Positions 10,857 to 21,886 of a stretch of DNA of 64,000 nucleotides are shown in pieces. The position numbers were made by a program, and so were the translations under genes. The notes under the pieces are model-generated. The model was not told the origin of the DNA. It ran no database searches and saw only the letters and a list, made by a program, of their open reading frames with translations. Origin of the DNA: Aureobasidium sp. EXF-3400 (taxonomy: Eukaryota > Ascomycota > Dothideomycetes > Dothideales > Saccotheciaceae); the NCBI GenBank assembly GCA_024195585.1, contig SWBL01000026.1, positions 62,001-126,000 of the forward strand, written 5' to 3'. Each line of letters opens with the position of its first letter. Positions within the stretch are counted from its first letter, which is position 1.

Positions 10857-11668
10857 CTAGTCGTAGCGGTGGCGGCGGCGGTACTTGGAATCACTTTCGC
10901 TGTCATAGTCGCGTTCGTCATGGCGTCTGAGGATGGTCAGCTTCATGTCAAAGTCTTTTCAGAAGGTAGATCTGTACCTTCCACCACGAGGATCGGCGCG
11001 GTAGTCTCTGCGATCGTAGCGGTCCGAGGAGCCACGAGGAGAGTCGCGAGCATCATGAGCGTGGGGGTTGTTCTGAGACTGAGCAGGTGTGCTGTAGACG
11101 TGGGCGTATGGCACATAGCCAGGGATGGGACCGGAAGTGGAAGTAGGGTGAGATCCATTGGCGAAGGAAGTCGTGTTTGGAGTGGCACCAGGCATGGATC
11201 CGTTCTGGGTACGACTTAGTATTGGTGTCTGAACTACGAATGATATAAACGTACCACGACAGGGCGAGCGCCAACAGGGGGCTGAACAGCGTAGCCGTGT
11301 TTGTCCACAGGAGCATAGTCGGCAGGGTTGTAAGATCTGCGGTAGGACGATCTTTCTTCTCCTTGCTGACGACGTCCATCAAGACTGCGGTGTCTTCTAT
11401 GACCACGGCGATCGTACTCTTCGTCGTAGCTGTCGGACTCATCATCATCCTCGTAGTGGCGTGATCTGCGGTGGCTGCCGGAGCGCTTGTGAGAGTGGGA
11501 ATGACTGCGCTTCTTCTCCTTGCGAGCACGACGACGCATCTCACGCTCTTCTTCCTGCACTTCTTCTTCTCTTTCGCGGTAATAGGGGATCTTCTCCATC
11601 CATTTGTCGGGGAACTTCTCTGCCATATAGGCAATGCTTTGAAGCAAAACGTTAGCCAAAGACGGCAT
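10857..11668 (-). CDS. Conserved fungal protein with Arg/Ser/Asp-rich low-complexity body
   Basis: Three exons: 11255-11668, 10978-11204, 10857-10926; introns of 50 and 51 bp; 236 aa. The joins give RPVV-NGSMPG and GGR-RHDERDYD, ending SKYRRRHRYD. The first 35 residues (MPSLANVLLQSIAYMAEKF, PDKWMEKIPYY) look like an ordered helical head. The rest is a highly charged run of Arg, Glu, Asp, Ser and His (RSHSHSHKRSGSHRRSRH; DDDESDSYDEEYDRR) broken by a Pro/Asn/Ser linker. Such tracts are typical of disordered nuclear or RNA-associated proteins, but no domain assigns a function. Start chosen at the ATG preceding the ordered head; no earlier in-frame ATG was seen. Confidence 0.65.
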
Positions 11669-13550
11669 CTTGTTGATATCCAATGTTTGTAACCAAGTGA
11701 TGAAAGCAAGGAATGTACGAAAAGATGGAGTGGAAGCGCACAAAGGAGTAAGGCGAGGTGTGTGTGAATGATTTCAGAGCGAGCACTCAGTGAAGCAAGC
11801 CGTTTGCGCCGAGCTCGACGAACGACGAGAGAATCTCATGCACAGTCAGGGCCTGCATTGAACGCTGATGCATTGTCCCATCGCTCCATGAGCGAATTCC
11901 AATGCTCGGGGACAATGCAGTTGCAGAGAGCTGCATCGACTTCAATATCTGCACAGAGCCGAACTTACACCACATAGCATGCCTCATACAGTGCACCAGT
12001 CATAAACTTTTCCGCCATGGTTCATTCCGAGCTCTTTCTAGTGACAACAGAATAGGCGCCTTGTGATTTGAAAGAGAGTGGAGGCGGTTAAAGAAAATGC
12101 AGATGTGTTTGGGTGATTTGCAAAGATAGAGACAGTGGGACACAGAGAGAAACGAATTGTATAGTCGGACAATGAAGAGGAGATGGGAGAAAGAGAAGGA
12201 AACGATGCAACCCACGATTTGAGTCCCAAGCCTGCCATGGTGAAAGAGCAGTTTTGGCAAGAACGAACGAGTAGGGAAGCCGCGACCAGACAGTCCGCAA
12301 AATCTGCTTTCGAAGAGGCCTCGATTATCCAGACGATATGGATAGCTGATAATTATCGATGTTTCAAGTGTAATTCCCTAAATTCCAAACGATTATAACT
12401 ATTGTACAGTGTTAGCAGTGTAGAGAGGTAGAGGAATGGCTTTCAGCTTGGGTACCTACCTATAGTGGACTCGAAAAAACGCTATATCAATTTTCGAATA
12501 TAAGATAGAATCAATCAAACAACGACAACTACAGACACATGCAATGGCGAAATATATAAAAGATCAAAAGTAGTACAAAAGATCGGTGAGTAAAAGGTAG
12601 CGACACGCGAGCCTATGACGTATCCTGGCATGCAATTCCCAGCCAGCTGTACATATTTTCCCAGCCTCCTTTCTTTTCTCACGGGCTAGAATATGGGCCA
12701 CGCAAAGGTGTGGAACTGCCGGCAAATCCGTTACTCTTACAGCTAGCAGCGACAAAAGTCCTCTCTCTGCACATGTCGGATGGACGCACTTGAGCCCAAT
12801 CTTCGGGCCCCACGTCACTCAGTCATAGCGTGACCAACGGGAGCCTGCAGAAGACTGAAGACATGTACAGTAATTTGCCTCAATGATCACTGCATGCGTG
12901 CGATGATTTGTTCGTACAGAGACGTCGACTGAAGGTGGTATAGAAAAGACAAACAAAAACAACAAATATTGTACCCCTCGGTTTGACGCTGAGTGATATC
13001 TACAATGTCAATCGAGTGGTTCGATCTCCTCTGACTGCCAGCAACTCATTCTCTTCCTTGCTCGGGGACGGTCAGCTTGTTGTACCAACCATCTGTCGGT
13101 TTCCACCGAGCTTCCTTAGCCCGTCTGGTTCCTGTCACGATCTTGACTGCCACACAGATAATCGCAGGCTTTGAACACATTACTACGAGAGGTTACCACC
13201 AAAGCCAACATCTTTCGATCGGCCTACGGTGGCCGATTGCGTCCCTGATGTGTCCTTTTTATTTCTGCGACCACTGCTAGTTGGTCTGGCATTGACGTCG
13301 TTGTGTGCAGCGAGGAGGTTGCGCTGAATGTCGGACTGGAACCGCATCGTAGGTGTTCACATTGCCACCACGCTTGTGACTGAAGTGCAATATCTTTTCG
13401 GGTAGGCCAGCCTAACGAATGAGGAAGTGCGACTGTCGATCAGCCGCATCGCCCAGAAGCGAATACCCTGGTCCAATCCATGCTGAGGCACCTGCAGTGA
13501 AACTTGACATCTACAGAAGCATAATGACACGGCCGCAGGTCTTTACTTGT
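11669..13550. other. 1.9 kb intergenic region
   Basis: No gene supported on either strand. It is AT-richer around 12350-12560 (for example aaatatataaaag at about 12549). Open frames here start at non-ATG codons or lack protein-like composition. Confidence 0.5.
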
Positions 13551-15314
13551 CTAGTGGGTTTCGCCTTTTTTCCCAACCAGTTTCTGCGCACATCTTACGA
13601 ACTCAGCGCAGATGTCTTCTATTGGAGTATTAAGTTCCCTTGCAATGATGTGCTGAACATGCTGCTCTTTAGATATTTCCTCATCAGCCTGCAGTGGCTT
13701 GGTCTTCCTGCCCAGGATACAGATATTGCGAGTGGAAGGTATGCGCAAGATTTCAGTTTCAACAATGAAGCCCACATCATTTGCCAGACCCGAGACATAG
13801 TCGCATAAAGAACCATACGCCGATTGGACGTTCTTTGTGCCAGCTGGTCTCTTCAAGGAACCAGTCTCTGCGGCTTGATTATCATGTAGCTGGTCTGTGT
13901 TATTGTTCTCCTTCACCGAGGATTCTTGACGTCGCTGAGCAGCGGCCTTTTCCTTTGCAGCCTTCGATATAGGCGCTCGCCATCGAGCACCAGCCAGGTT
14001 ATGACTGCAGCATGGTATAGCGATGAACGGGGAATCATTTAGATAGGCGAGTAACGGAGTCCACGGTGTAAGCTCATCGGCATGATTCGACACAATGAAT
14101 GTTCCTTTCTTGAACCGGCCATTGTGGAAGTCTCGGTCTCGAAGCAGATCAACCGCTTCCAATTTATCCACCACATCTGCTACTTCGTCATCGGTCTCAG
14201 TGGAGTCTTGTGGATTCAGCACTTCAGGTACCAGGATGCCTTCCGCAAGTTTGCTCTGAACATCGGGTGCGAACGTCTCCCATGACTTTCTGTGACGTGC
14301 GTCAAATCCCCAACCGGAGAAGCCCTCCTTAATCAAGATGTTTACAAGAAGACCATTACCACAGCCGATATCGACGAACCCTGGGAATGGAGGCTTCTGG
14401 TGACCCTTGCCTGGTTGGTCGATCTTGATGCTGTCATCCGCAGCTGTATCGCAATCATACATGACCTTCCAGAGCTCAATCAAGAAAGAAGCGATCCCAA
14501 GATCCTCAAAAACATGCTTTGCAGGGTCTGTCACTTCTGCCCAACCATCAATCAGAGATCTAGCATACGTGCTCTTGAGCCTGGCATATGTCTCCTGGAA
14601 AGTCTTCTGCGGAACAACTAGGTCGTGGTGGACTCTTTTTTGGTACCCTGCTTGCTGTCCTCTACTGTGCTTGTGAATCTTGGTGAGTAACTGTAATGCT
14701 GTTCGCTCGAGCCTCGAGTCCATGGGTACGTCGGGGAACAAAGAGTAATGGACGGCGACAACTCCTGATCTAGATGTAGACGTCCAATCGTGAGAGAAGG
14801 CAACCGCGCGGACTCTAGGATGATACCACGGCATAGCTTCAGGCTCATCGACATGTGGGATGTAGAGAATGAGATTTCTTGTCGTTTCTCCGTCCAAACG
14901 TGTATAGAAGTGACAGGTCTGCGGAAGATCCTTATCCAGTTGTCGATTGCGTGGAACCAGTTGTCGTACATATGTTTTCTCCCACTTGTATCCAGGAAAC
15001 TCAGTATACCTCGGCCGGTATTCTTGTTTAAGATGTTTCGTAAAATCGCTGAATTGTGTGGTTGTGGGTCCCTCGATGATAGTGTGGTCGGCATCGCTGT
15101 CATAGAATATATCCGCGCGGAAGAGGTGGGTGGACATGATATTAGGGTTCTTGATCAAATTGTGCATGACCTTGAGAAACATCTCTGGTTCGAACGTGCA
15201 ACCGCTCTCTAGCATTGGCTGCCATTGTCCCTCTACCACATCTGGGTTGAACAGTTGCTGTGAAGGAGTGCGGGGGCTAAACGCGCCAGGCGGATCAACT
15301 ACCTTTCCAGTCAT
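13551..15314 (-). CDS. TRM44: tRNA (uracil-2'-O)-methyltransferase Trm44
   Basis: Single exon, 587 aa, ATG at 15314. The SAM-binding motif FVDIGCGNGLLVNIL lies at about residues 313-327, followed by GFSGWGFDARHRKSW. Further family features are WAEVTDPAKHVFEDLGIASF and LIELW upstream of it, and SNHADELTPWTPLLA with FIAIPCCSHNLAGARW downstream. These match Trm44, which forms 2'-O-methyluridine at position 44 of some serine tRNAs in the cytoplasm. Length fits the family. The C-terminal half has the expected ILGRKTKP block. Its promoter faces the GH43 gene 894 bp away. Confidence 0.93.
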   Translation of the reverse strand: MTGKVVDPPGAFSPRTPSQQLFNPDVVEGQWQPMLESGCTFEPEMFLKVMHNLIKNPNIMSTHLFRADIFYDSDADHTIIEGPTTTQFSDFTKHLKQEYRPRYTEFPGYKWEKTYVRQLVPRNRQLDKDLPQTCHFYTRLDGETTRNLILYIPHVDEPEAMPWYHPRVRAVAFSHDWTSTSRSGVVAVHYSLFPDVPMDSRLERTALQLLTKIHKHSRGQQAGYQKRVHHDLVVPQKTFQETYARLKSTYARSLIDGWAEVTDPAKHVFEDLGIASFLIELWKVMYDCDTAADDSIKIDQPGKGHQKPPFPGFVDIGCGNGLLVNILIKEGFSGWGFDARHRKSWETFAPDVQSKLAEGILVPEVLNPQDSTETDDEVADVVDKLEAVDLLRDRDFHNGRFKKGTFIVSNHADELTPWTPLLAYLNDSPFIAIPCCSHNLAGARWRAPISKAAKEKAAAQRRQESSVKENNNTDQLHDNQAAETGSLKRPAGTKNVQSAYGSLCDYVSGLANDVGFIVETEILRIPSTRNICILGRKTKPLQADEEISKEQHVQHIIARELNTPIEDICAEFVRCAQKLVGKKGETH

Positions 15315-16208
15315 GATATTTTTCTAGATCATGAGAAAGTAGTTGGACTGTGTAATGTGTTCATCAAAAGTGGTTGCAAGTCACAGACTCGAAAAACGCT
15401 GCAGTGTGGCTTGGCATTCATGTAGAGAACTTGTCGAACAGTCACTCATCTCTCAGTCAACATACAATTGGAATTCGGGGACTGTCCGAACAACAGAATC
15501 TACTCTGGAACACCTAGTTAAGTCAATACAAGACTTTTTATGAAGAAAGACCATTAAGATGACATTTGTTGTTTTTTACCAACTCCGAACCATTATCCTC
15601 AGCGATCGGCACAACGGCTCTTGCCGCATCAAGTCGCTCTCCATCGCGATTTCTAATCATCTTCCTTCTCGGACTGCACTCCATCAATGCCACAAACTCA
15701 ATATGATGATCTTGAGCGAGAAATCCACCCTAGATCTTCTATTCGGTCAACGCTGTAGCGCCGACAAATCCTCAAGACGCATTTACTGCCACAAAGTCAA
15801 GATTCGATCGACAAGTCCCTATTGAGCTCCAGAACTGGAAAGCTTTTCGAATCTTGCTGAGAGCAGCCCTCAATTCCATTCTCACGAGACGGTCAAGTAT
15901 TGTAAACAAAGACGAAAAACCGCTGCAAGCGGACACAAAGAATGGACTTGACGCCCAAGCCGAATAAATGATCATTCTGAGCAAAATGACATTTCGAGGA
16001 CCGGCAGGCTTCGACGTTGCGACAAAGGAATAACATGAGCACTTCCTTTCATCTAGTCTCAGTAAGACAACAAAAGGTAAGCAATTAACCATGGTAGGCG
16101 ATTCTTTTTCCATCTACAATATCTTGGCTGTATAAGACTATAGTCAACATCATAACGCTCGTTATACTATCTCCAAACTCAAAAGAATCTTGTTTCAATC
16201 TGACAAGG
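15315..16208. other. Divergent intergenic region, TRM44 / GH43
   Basis: 894 bp with no supported gene. The right end carries the GH43 promoter. Confidence 0.5.
16131..16136 (+). promoter_or_regulatory. TATA-like element of the GH43 gene
   Basis: TATAAG, 73 bp upstream of the ATG at 16209. The spacing is plausible for a strongly regulated fungal secreted-enzyme gene. Confidence 0.45.
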
Positions 16209-17249
16209 ATGATTTCTCGTTACATAAATCTCATGGCTATTTTGGCAGTTGGGCTTTTGCCTTTCGCCACGGCCATCGTCGACTTCAGCATTGCTGACAA
16301 CACTACCGTCGAGAAGCGAGGGATCACGTTGACTCCCGTCATGAATGGTATGAACTTCCCGGATCCCTGTGTCATACGAATCGGGAACGAGTGGTGGGCA
16401 TTCTCAACCATGTCGCATATTAATGGAAAGCGTGTGCATGTTCCAATGGGCCACACATACGACTTCAGTACTTGGACGAGCTTCGGTGAAAAGGATGCAC
16501 TTCCAAACCTACCGAGTTGGGTCTATCCCGACGCACCTGCTGTATGGGCACCGGATGTTGTACAACTTGGTCCTGGACGTTTCATAATGTACTACACCGC
16601 CGCACTCAAGTCAAATCCTAGAATCCATTGCCTGGGAATTGCTTCGGCTTCTACAGTCACTGGTCCTTACACTCCTATAAGCCCAGACCCATGGGCTTGT
16701 CCCGCTGTGCAGGGAGGAGCGATAGATCCTGCCGGCTACTATGATCCAAAAGACAACACGCGTTGGGTTGTCTACAAGATCGATGCCAACAGTATAGGCC
16801 ATGGAGGCAGTTGCAACAACGGGGTCCAGCCTATCCTTAGTACACCCATAATGCTTCAACAGGTATCGGTGGACAATGGCTTCACCAAGATCGGGGCGCC
16901 AACCACGCTCATAGTAAACGACCCTGCTGATGGTCCATACGTTGAAGCGCCATCACTTACCAAGATGCCCGACGGCACATATGTTCTGTATTACAGCTCG
17001 AACTGCTATGTCACACCTCTATACGATGTATCCTATGCGACATCGAGAAACATCAGAGGACCTTATAAGAAGTTTGGTGGATTAATCCGGACTGGAACAT
17101 ATGGACTCACGGCTCCAGGTGGTCTTGACATGGCTATCAATGGCGACCATGCTGTATTCCATGCAAACTGGAACGGAGGGCGTGCTATGTTCACGGCTCT
17201 GATCCGTGGTCAGGGCAATAACTTACAGGTTTATGTGAAGAACAATTGA
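16209..17249 (+). CDS. Glycoside hydrolase family 43 (secreted beta-propeller arabinanase/xylosidase type)
   Basis: Single exon, 346 aa. Residues 1-22 are a signal peptide. A dibasic VEKR site ends at residue 37, suggesting Kex2 propeptide removal. The mature part has GH43 hallmarks: MNFPDPCVIR with Asp52 as candidate general base, YPDAPAVWAPDVVQLG, GAIDPAGYYDPKDNTRWVVY with the pKa-modulating Asp, and GPYVEAPSLTKMPDGTYVLY with the candidate acid Glu. GGLDMAINGDHAVFHANW lies near the end. GH43 enzymes cut arabinan, arabinoxylan or xylan side chains; the exact substrate cannot be fixed from these motifs. With the pectinesterase 6 kb away it suggests plant cell-wall use. It sits next to a Zn2Cys6 regulator gene. 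Confidence 0.9.
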   Translation: MISRYINLMAILAVGLLPFATAIVDFSIADNTTVEKRGITLTPVMNGMNFPDPCVIRIGNEWWAFSTMSHINGKRVHVPMGHTYDFSTWTSFGEKDALPNLPSWVYPDAPAVWAPDVVQLGPGRFIMYYTAALKSNPRIHCLGIASASTVTGPYTPISPDPWACPAVQGGAIDPAGYYDPKDNTRWVVYKIDANSIGHGGSCNNGVQPILSTPIMLQQVSVDNGFTKIGAPTTLIVNDPADGPYVEAPSLTKMPDGTYVLYYSSNCYVTPLYDVSYATSRNIRGPYKKFGGLIRTGTYGLTAPGGLDMAINGDHAVFHANWNGGRAMFTALIRGQGNNLQVYVKNN

Positions 17250-17699
17250 GACGGCAGATATTCTGGGGTGATTACTGTTTTGGCGCAGTTAATATGGGGG
17301 ATTGCGGCTATGTAGGAACCGGCACTGTTTGTTAATTTTTGTATGGAAGTTGAATGTCTAGATGTCAAAGTGTGCAACGTTCTGCAAGGGTCCAGGCCCT
17401 TGATCGCTCGATCTCCCCTAAGGCCAACCAGATCGCGGGGTCGGGCAACCCTCCGAGGACCAACCTCCTCTCTTAGCACTTTGATGCCGCATGCCTCAAC
17501 AGCGTCCTGGTGCGCTCGGAGAGACTGACGGGCTACCAGCGTCAAAACCCGGATCAGATGAAGAAGCAAGAGACTGGAAGAAGGTCCGCTCTCTCACAAA
17601 ACACTGCTTGCATGTCTTTTGCTCTTTCCCTCCTGTTATCTCTCGGAAGCCACTCCGCCTTTTCCGATTTTCAAGTTGAGCCTTGCGAGTCGACACCTC
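17250..17699. other. Intergenic region, GH43 / Zn2Cys6 gene
   Basis: 450 bp. Holds the GH43 3' end and the presumed promoter of the zinc-cluster gene. No distinct element seen. Confidence 0.5.
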
Positions 17700-18364
17700 A
17701 TGCCAGAAGTTGGGAGCCATCGTCAAGGCATCGCGTGTGTCTCTGATTCATCTCATGACATCGATATGGACGGCGGCCATGCTCCCACAGACTCAGCACT
17801 TGCGAGTGATGCTGCTCGGGGAGGCAGCAACTCAGAACCAGCGCCAGCGTCCCAGCGACTGGCGGATGCAAAGGTCACCAAGCCGAAACGCAGCGTGGTT
17901 CACGTGGCATGTGCGTGTTGTAGGCGACTTCGTATAAAGGTGAGAGTGACTTTTTCTGACCAAGGGGCTCTATTGACATCTGATGCCAGTGCGACGGCGT
18001 CAGACCGACCTGCCAACCATGCGCCAGGAGATACGAAGACTGCGTGTACGATGTCGAAGCTAATACAACACGATCGAACGCCCTGAAACGCAAAAACGAA
18101 GAGCTCGCACAAGAAAATGCACAACTCCGGAGGCTCTACGACTTCCTGCTCAACCGTCCGCTGGCCGAGGCTGAGGAGGTCTTTCGTCGCATCCGCAGCA
18201 CCAAAGATCCGCTCGAAGTCTTGCGCCATGTCAACACTGCCGACATGCTTGTGTCCCAGACAACTGCTTCCAGGAAGCTCTCTCAAGGCCAGGATCCTCA
18301 GCGCAGAAATAATGTCTCCGCTTCTGGTTCAACTAAGTATGATCCTGTCCACGACAGCCAGTAA
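17700..18364 (+). CDS. Short Zn(II)2Cys6 zinc-cluster transcription factor
   Basis: Two exons: 17700-17939 and 17990-18364; 50-bp intron lying inside the zinc cluster, between Lys80 and Cys81; 204 aa. After splicing the cluster is complete and canonical: C71-x2-C74-x6-C81-x6-C88-x2-C91-x6-C98 (CACCRRLRIKCDGVRPTCQP, then CARRYEDC). A coiled coil follows (ALKRKNEELAQENAQLRRL), the usual Gal4-type dimerisation element, then DPLEVLRHVNTADML. There is no fungal-specific trans-activation domain; the frame stops at 18362. It is therefore either a truncated gene or a minimal DNA-binding regulator. Start at 17700 is the most upstream ATG in a reasonable context; 17766 is an alternative. Confidence 0.8.
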
Positions 18365-19050
18365 AGAGCTTGCCCGGAGAACGTCGAGTTATGTCTCGCC
18401 TTAAATCGATACTCTGCAAGCTCGGCCAGGACACACATCCAACCCATCCGTACACAAACTCCCACAAAACGATCCGAAGGACCCCTCTCAGGGTCGACTC
18501 ACTCGCCCAAGCTCTTTCGACACCACCGTCCTCTCATCCTTGCAAGAGTAATGAGAGACGCTGACGCAACCATGACAACGACTCGACTGCCCGGCTATAG
18601 GGGCTTGGATCCAGAAAGAGGAGGTGTTGAAAGCATATACTGTCGGCGTCGAACTGTCTTGGGCGCATAAGGAATCGAATCCGCTTGGAAAATAAGTTTA
18701 CTCGCCGGCTAGAACACACCAGCAGGACCTTTTCGAAAGGACCAACATGTACACCCATGCGAGGTTGGTCCCTGACAATATTCGTATTGGTTGCTAAGCG
18801 GCAACGGGGCACAGCTGTGACGCTCACGCATGCGCCACCAGTTATCATGCCCTGACGTAGCCAGCGAGGACCTTATCTCACCTCATTATCTTCTCGATTC
18901 AAGCGTCTCTTCAATTGCACTTATATCACATCAAAAAAGAGAGACGATGCGGTCTTCTATACATCTACCTGCCGTGAACATTCGATCTGTCGTCAAAGAT
19001 GAGGTCATCGTTGAGCAAAACCTCATTAACAAATGTAGACTTTGACCAGT
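18365..19050. other. Convergent intergenic region
   Basis: 686 bp. I looked for a continuation of the zinc-cluster protein in all three forward frames and saw none. Confidence 0.5.
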
Positions 19051-20200
19051 CTAGCCGCCTGCCGGTGCGACCATAACTTCTTGCACCTTCTGAGGGGAGA
19101 TGTCAACTCCCAAAAGCCACCCAAAGCCCAAGAAGGTGTCGAGAACTGCCTTCCTACTGCCACTTAGGAATGGCAGGAAAGCAAAGTGTGCGTGAGGCAG
19201 CCCTGGCCAGATGTCGAGTTTCGTCTTCACACCATTTTCACTCAACACTTGCTCGTAAATCAAGCCGTCGTCGCGAAGAGGGTCCAAGCCGTCCACTTGG
19301 AAATAAGTTGGTGGTAACCCTTTGTGGGGGTTCTTGCTGTTGAATGGCGAATAGAGCGCTGAGCTTTCATCCGGTTCCAGATGGTTTCCAATGGCATCTA
19401 TAGCGTCTTTGTCGAGAATGGGTGCTTCGGCATTCTGTTCATGCGAGAACCAAACATCCTTGTACTCGTCTGGTACCAGGTCTTTGTTAGGGAAGACCAG
19501 AGGGACACAGAGCCAAAGACCTGTAAGAGGGTGTGCCAGACTCTTGTCTTCAAGAGTCTTCTGCGCAATGACTGCGCTCAAGTTACCTACAACATGTCAG
19601 ATCTAGAGAGCGCAAGGACAATATATGTGATACGAACCTCCTGCACTGATGCCTCCGAGGATGAAACCCTTCGAAGGATCCGCACCCAAGGACTCTGCGT
19701 TCTTCGCAATCCACAACAGAGTGTCTTCGGTATCATTCGGCGCAGTGGGGAACTTGTGCTCAGGTGCCAATCGATACGCAATAGTCACGACGACAGCGTC
19801 AAAGGCCCTGGCGAAACCGCGGCCATATGGTGTCAACTGTTGGTTGTTGCCGACCACAAAGCCTCCGCCGTATACTAAGACGAGCAAAGGTCCTCCAGAC
19901 TTGCCAGCCGGTCTGTGGATCTTGATCTGGCTTTCGAAACCATCTCTCATGGTGACACTCTTGAACTCTTCCTCAACATGTGGAGCTGCTGGGCCGAGTG
20001 CTTTGAGCTTCTGTGCTTCCATCTCCTCACGCATCGCGCGGAATTGCTTAATGTCGGCCCAGTTGCCCTTGGGGATCGTGTTGTTCTTCATGAACTGTAT
20101 ATGTTCAGCATGTTGTCCAATGTGGAAGAGCTTCCAGTTTTACCTCTGCAAGCTCCGGGTCCAGCTCCGAGAGCTTTGCAACTTCTTCTTTCGTTCTCAT
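19051..20200 (-). CDS. Alpha/beta hydrolase, hormone-sensitive-lipase-like esterase
   Basis: Three exons: 20144-20200, 19638-20094, 19051-19586; introns of 49 and 51 bp; 349 aa. The second intron splits the nucleophile elbow: splicing restores GISAGGNLSAV with Ser169. Upstream is PLLVLVYGGGFVVGN, the oxyanion-hole element, where the usual His of HGGG is Tyr94. TIAYRLAPEHKFPTAPNDTE is typical of the HSL/carboxylesterase family. YFQVDGLDPLRDDG supplies the acid and WPGLPHAHF the catalytic His. No signal peptide, so probably cytosolic. Substrate unknown; many fungal relatives hydrolyse small esters or lactones. It neighbours a tautomerase and an aldolase gene. Confidence 0.9.
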
Positions 20201-20608
20201 TATAGCGGTACGGTGGTGCAGCAGTATGGAAAGTCAATGGATCAACGAACCTCGAAGACTGTCAACAATGAGGTACCCATTGTACCCATTTTATAGTCTA
20301 CACTAGTGACTGACCTCGGCCCAAGTCAAGCTTTATGACCCCTCGTTCCCGTCCGTCAACGTGGGGTGGGTCTAGTCTCAAACTATGGATATCCATTTAC
20401 CCCGTCTCGGCATGTCATCATCGGTATATGCCAGCCGCGGTCGTCTCTTATCGCAAACATTGCTACATCTGGTCATCGGTATACTCTTTGAAAGAGGCAT
20501 GCTCGCAAGTGACTCGTGAGAAATCAGAAACAGATATGAGACGGGTTAGACACGAGCTTCCGACGACCACAGGTTAGGTATATTCAAGCGATATCTTCTT
20601 CGACCTAA
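20201..20608. other. Intergenic region, hydrolase / tautomerase
   Basis: 408 bp between two minus-strand genes; presumed hydrolase promoter. A duplicated 'gtacccatt' (gaggtacccattgtacccatttta) lies near 20271-20293. Confidence 0.5.
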
Positions 20609-21131
20609 TCAACTATACTGCTTTATTAATTCAGCAAAATGCTCATCACCGTCTTCGGCCTTTTTGACAAAAGTTTCCCAATTCTCCTTGATCCACTCGG
20701 CATCCTGTCCGGCAGGAGGCAAGTACAGCCCAGCTTCCATACCAGCAACGATTGCTCCATAGAACATGACAAGTCGAAGCTCTGTTCCAGGCACAATTCT
20801 CGCCCATTCATCCTCCAGCGCTTTGCTTATAGCATCGTAGTCGGATTGTGTGCGTGATGGGCCATGCCTCACATAGGCGAATATTCGGTTGCTTTTGAAC
20901 TACATGGACGTAAACGATCTGAATCTGCGCTTTCAATGATGTATTTTGAACTCGGCTTACCTGCTTTCCTGCTACGTAGGTCCTCTGATTTGAGATGTCT
21001 GTTATGCGGACATTGACAAACAATCTAGGGGTCGAGAATTGCTTGCTGTGGATTTTGGTGATCGCCTCGGCCAGCTGGTCTTGCTGGTCGTCGGTCAATT
21101 TGCAGACGTGCTCGATTTCGTAGGCTGGCAT
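20609..21131 (-). CDS. Tautomerase, cis-3-chloroacrylic acid dehalogenase-like family
   Basis: Two exons: 20961-21131 and 20609-20899; 61-bp intron; 153 aa. It begins Met-Pro, the hallmark of the superfamily in which the exposed N-terminal proline is the catalytic base after Met removal. Further features are TPRLFVNVRITDISN, the spliced GKQFKSNRIFAYVRHGPSRT and ELRLVMFYGAIVAGMEAG. The length is about that of fused-unit tautomerases such as cis-CaaD and the fungal tautomerase_3 group, not the 60-residue 4-oxalocrotonate tautomerase monomer. The natural reaction in fungi is generally unknown. It sits head-to-head with the glutaredoxin-like gene and close to an HpcH/HpaI aldolase. Confidence 0.85.
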
Positions 21132-21491
21132 GATGAATATTACTCGACGACGGATCTTGGGCTGTGTGAAGAGTTGTGTGTTCAAGGGTCGATTGAGACT
21201 TGAGTTATATGTTCGACGATGCTCTAGGTGAGCGGAGCGGGGTAAGGTTATACAACCTAGGTCTGTTGACTCAACTTCAGCACGTGTTGTATAGACCTGT
21301 AAGACGGTATGGTGGTAGCGAGTCCAAATGTCTTATTCACAAGGTATCGTGATCTCGGGAAGATCGATGTCAGAGATGGGTTGCTGGAAAGAAGGAAGCA
21401 AGAATGTTCGCAACACATGTTGACAACGGTCGTCCAAATTTCTGATCATCCCACCAAGCACTTTTGAATCTACAATTGCACATCAACAACC
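21132..21491. promoter_or_regulatory. Divergent intergenic region, tautomerase / glutaredoxin-like
   Basis: 360 bp between head-to-head starts. No distinct element recognised. Confidence 0.5.
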
Positions 21492-21886
21492 ATGTTTCCC
21501 ACGCTTGCCCTCCGGAACTTCGCTTGCCGTATCACGCTTTTCACGCGTTCGAACTGCAAGCTATGCTCGGATGCGAAGGAAGTCTTATCCAATGTCTGGG
21601 ACAAGCGACCCTTTGAGTATGATGAGATCAATGTGATGGAGCATTCTGATCAAAAGTGGAAGAATATGTATGAATTTGATACACCTGTGGTTAGTATTTT
21701 ATGCCGTTTCTCGATCTGCTGTATTGACGATACTGTCAGATACATGTAGACAAAGCAAAAGAGTCCGACCAGTTCAGCACTTCGAGCGAGGCCAGAAAGC
21801 TCATGCACAGATTCAAGGAACATGAGGTTGAGAAACTGATGGATGAAGCCATGATGAATGCGCCTTCCTCGTCCTCCTCTACCTAG
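21492..21886 (+). CDS. Glutaredoxin-like protein (DUF836 / YDR286C type)
   Basis: Two exons: 21492-21689 and 21740-21886; 50-bp intron with a GTTAGT donor; 114 aa. The thioredoxin-fold start CRITLFTRSNCKLCSDAKEV carries a CxxC pair (Cys-Lys-Leu-Cys). The join restores the cis-proline loop FDTPVIHVDKAKES, as in YDR286C-like glutaredoxin-family proteins. The first 12 residues (MFPTLALRNFAC) are mildly hydrophobic and could be part of a mitochondrial presequence. Function of this family is not well established; thiol-disulfide exchange is the likely chemistry. The C-terminal half is a basic and acidic helix (KLMHRFKEHEVEKLMDE). Confidence 0.85.

Noticed and set aside
11053..11709. 218-codon minus-strand frame overlapping the Arg/Ser/Asp-rich gene
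   Set aside because: Reads across both the exon and the intron in a shifted frame; the spliced model with GT-AG introns is more coherent.
13015..13029. GTGGTTCGATCTC, resembling a tRNA B-box
   Set aside because: No acceptor or T-stem pairing and no A-box at the right distance upstream.
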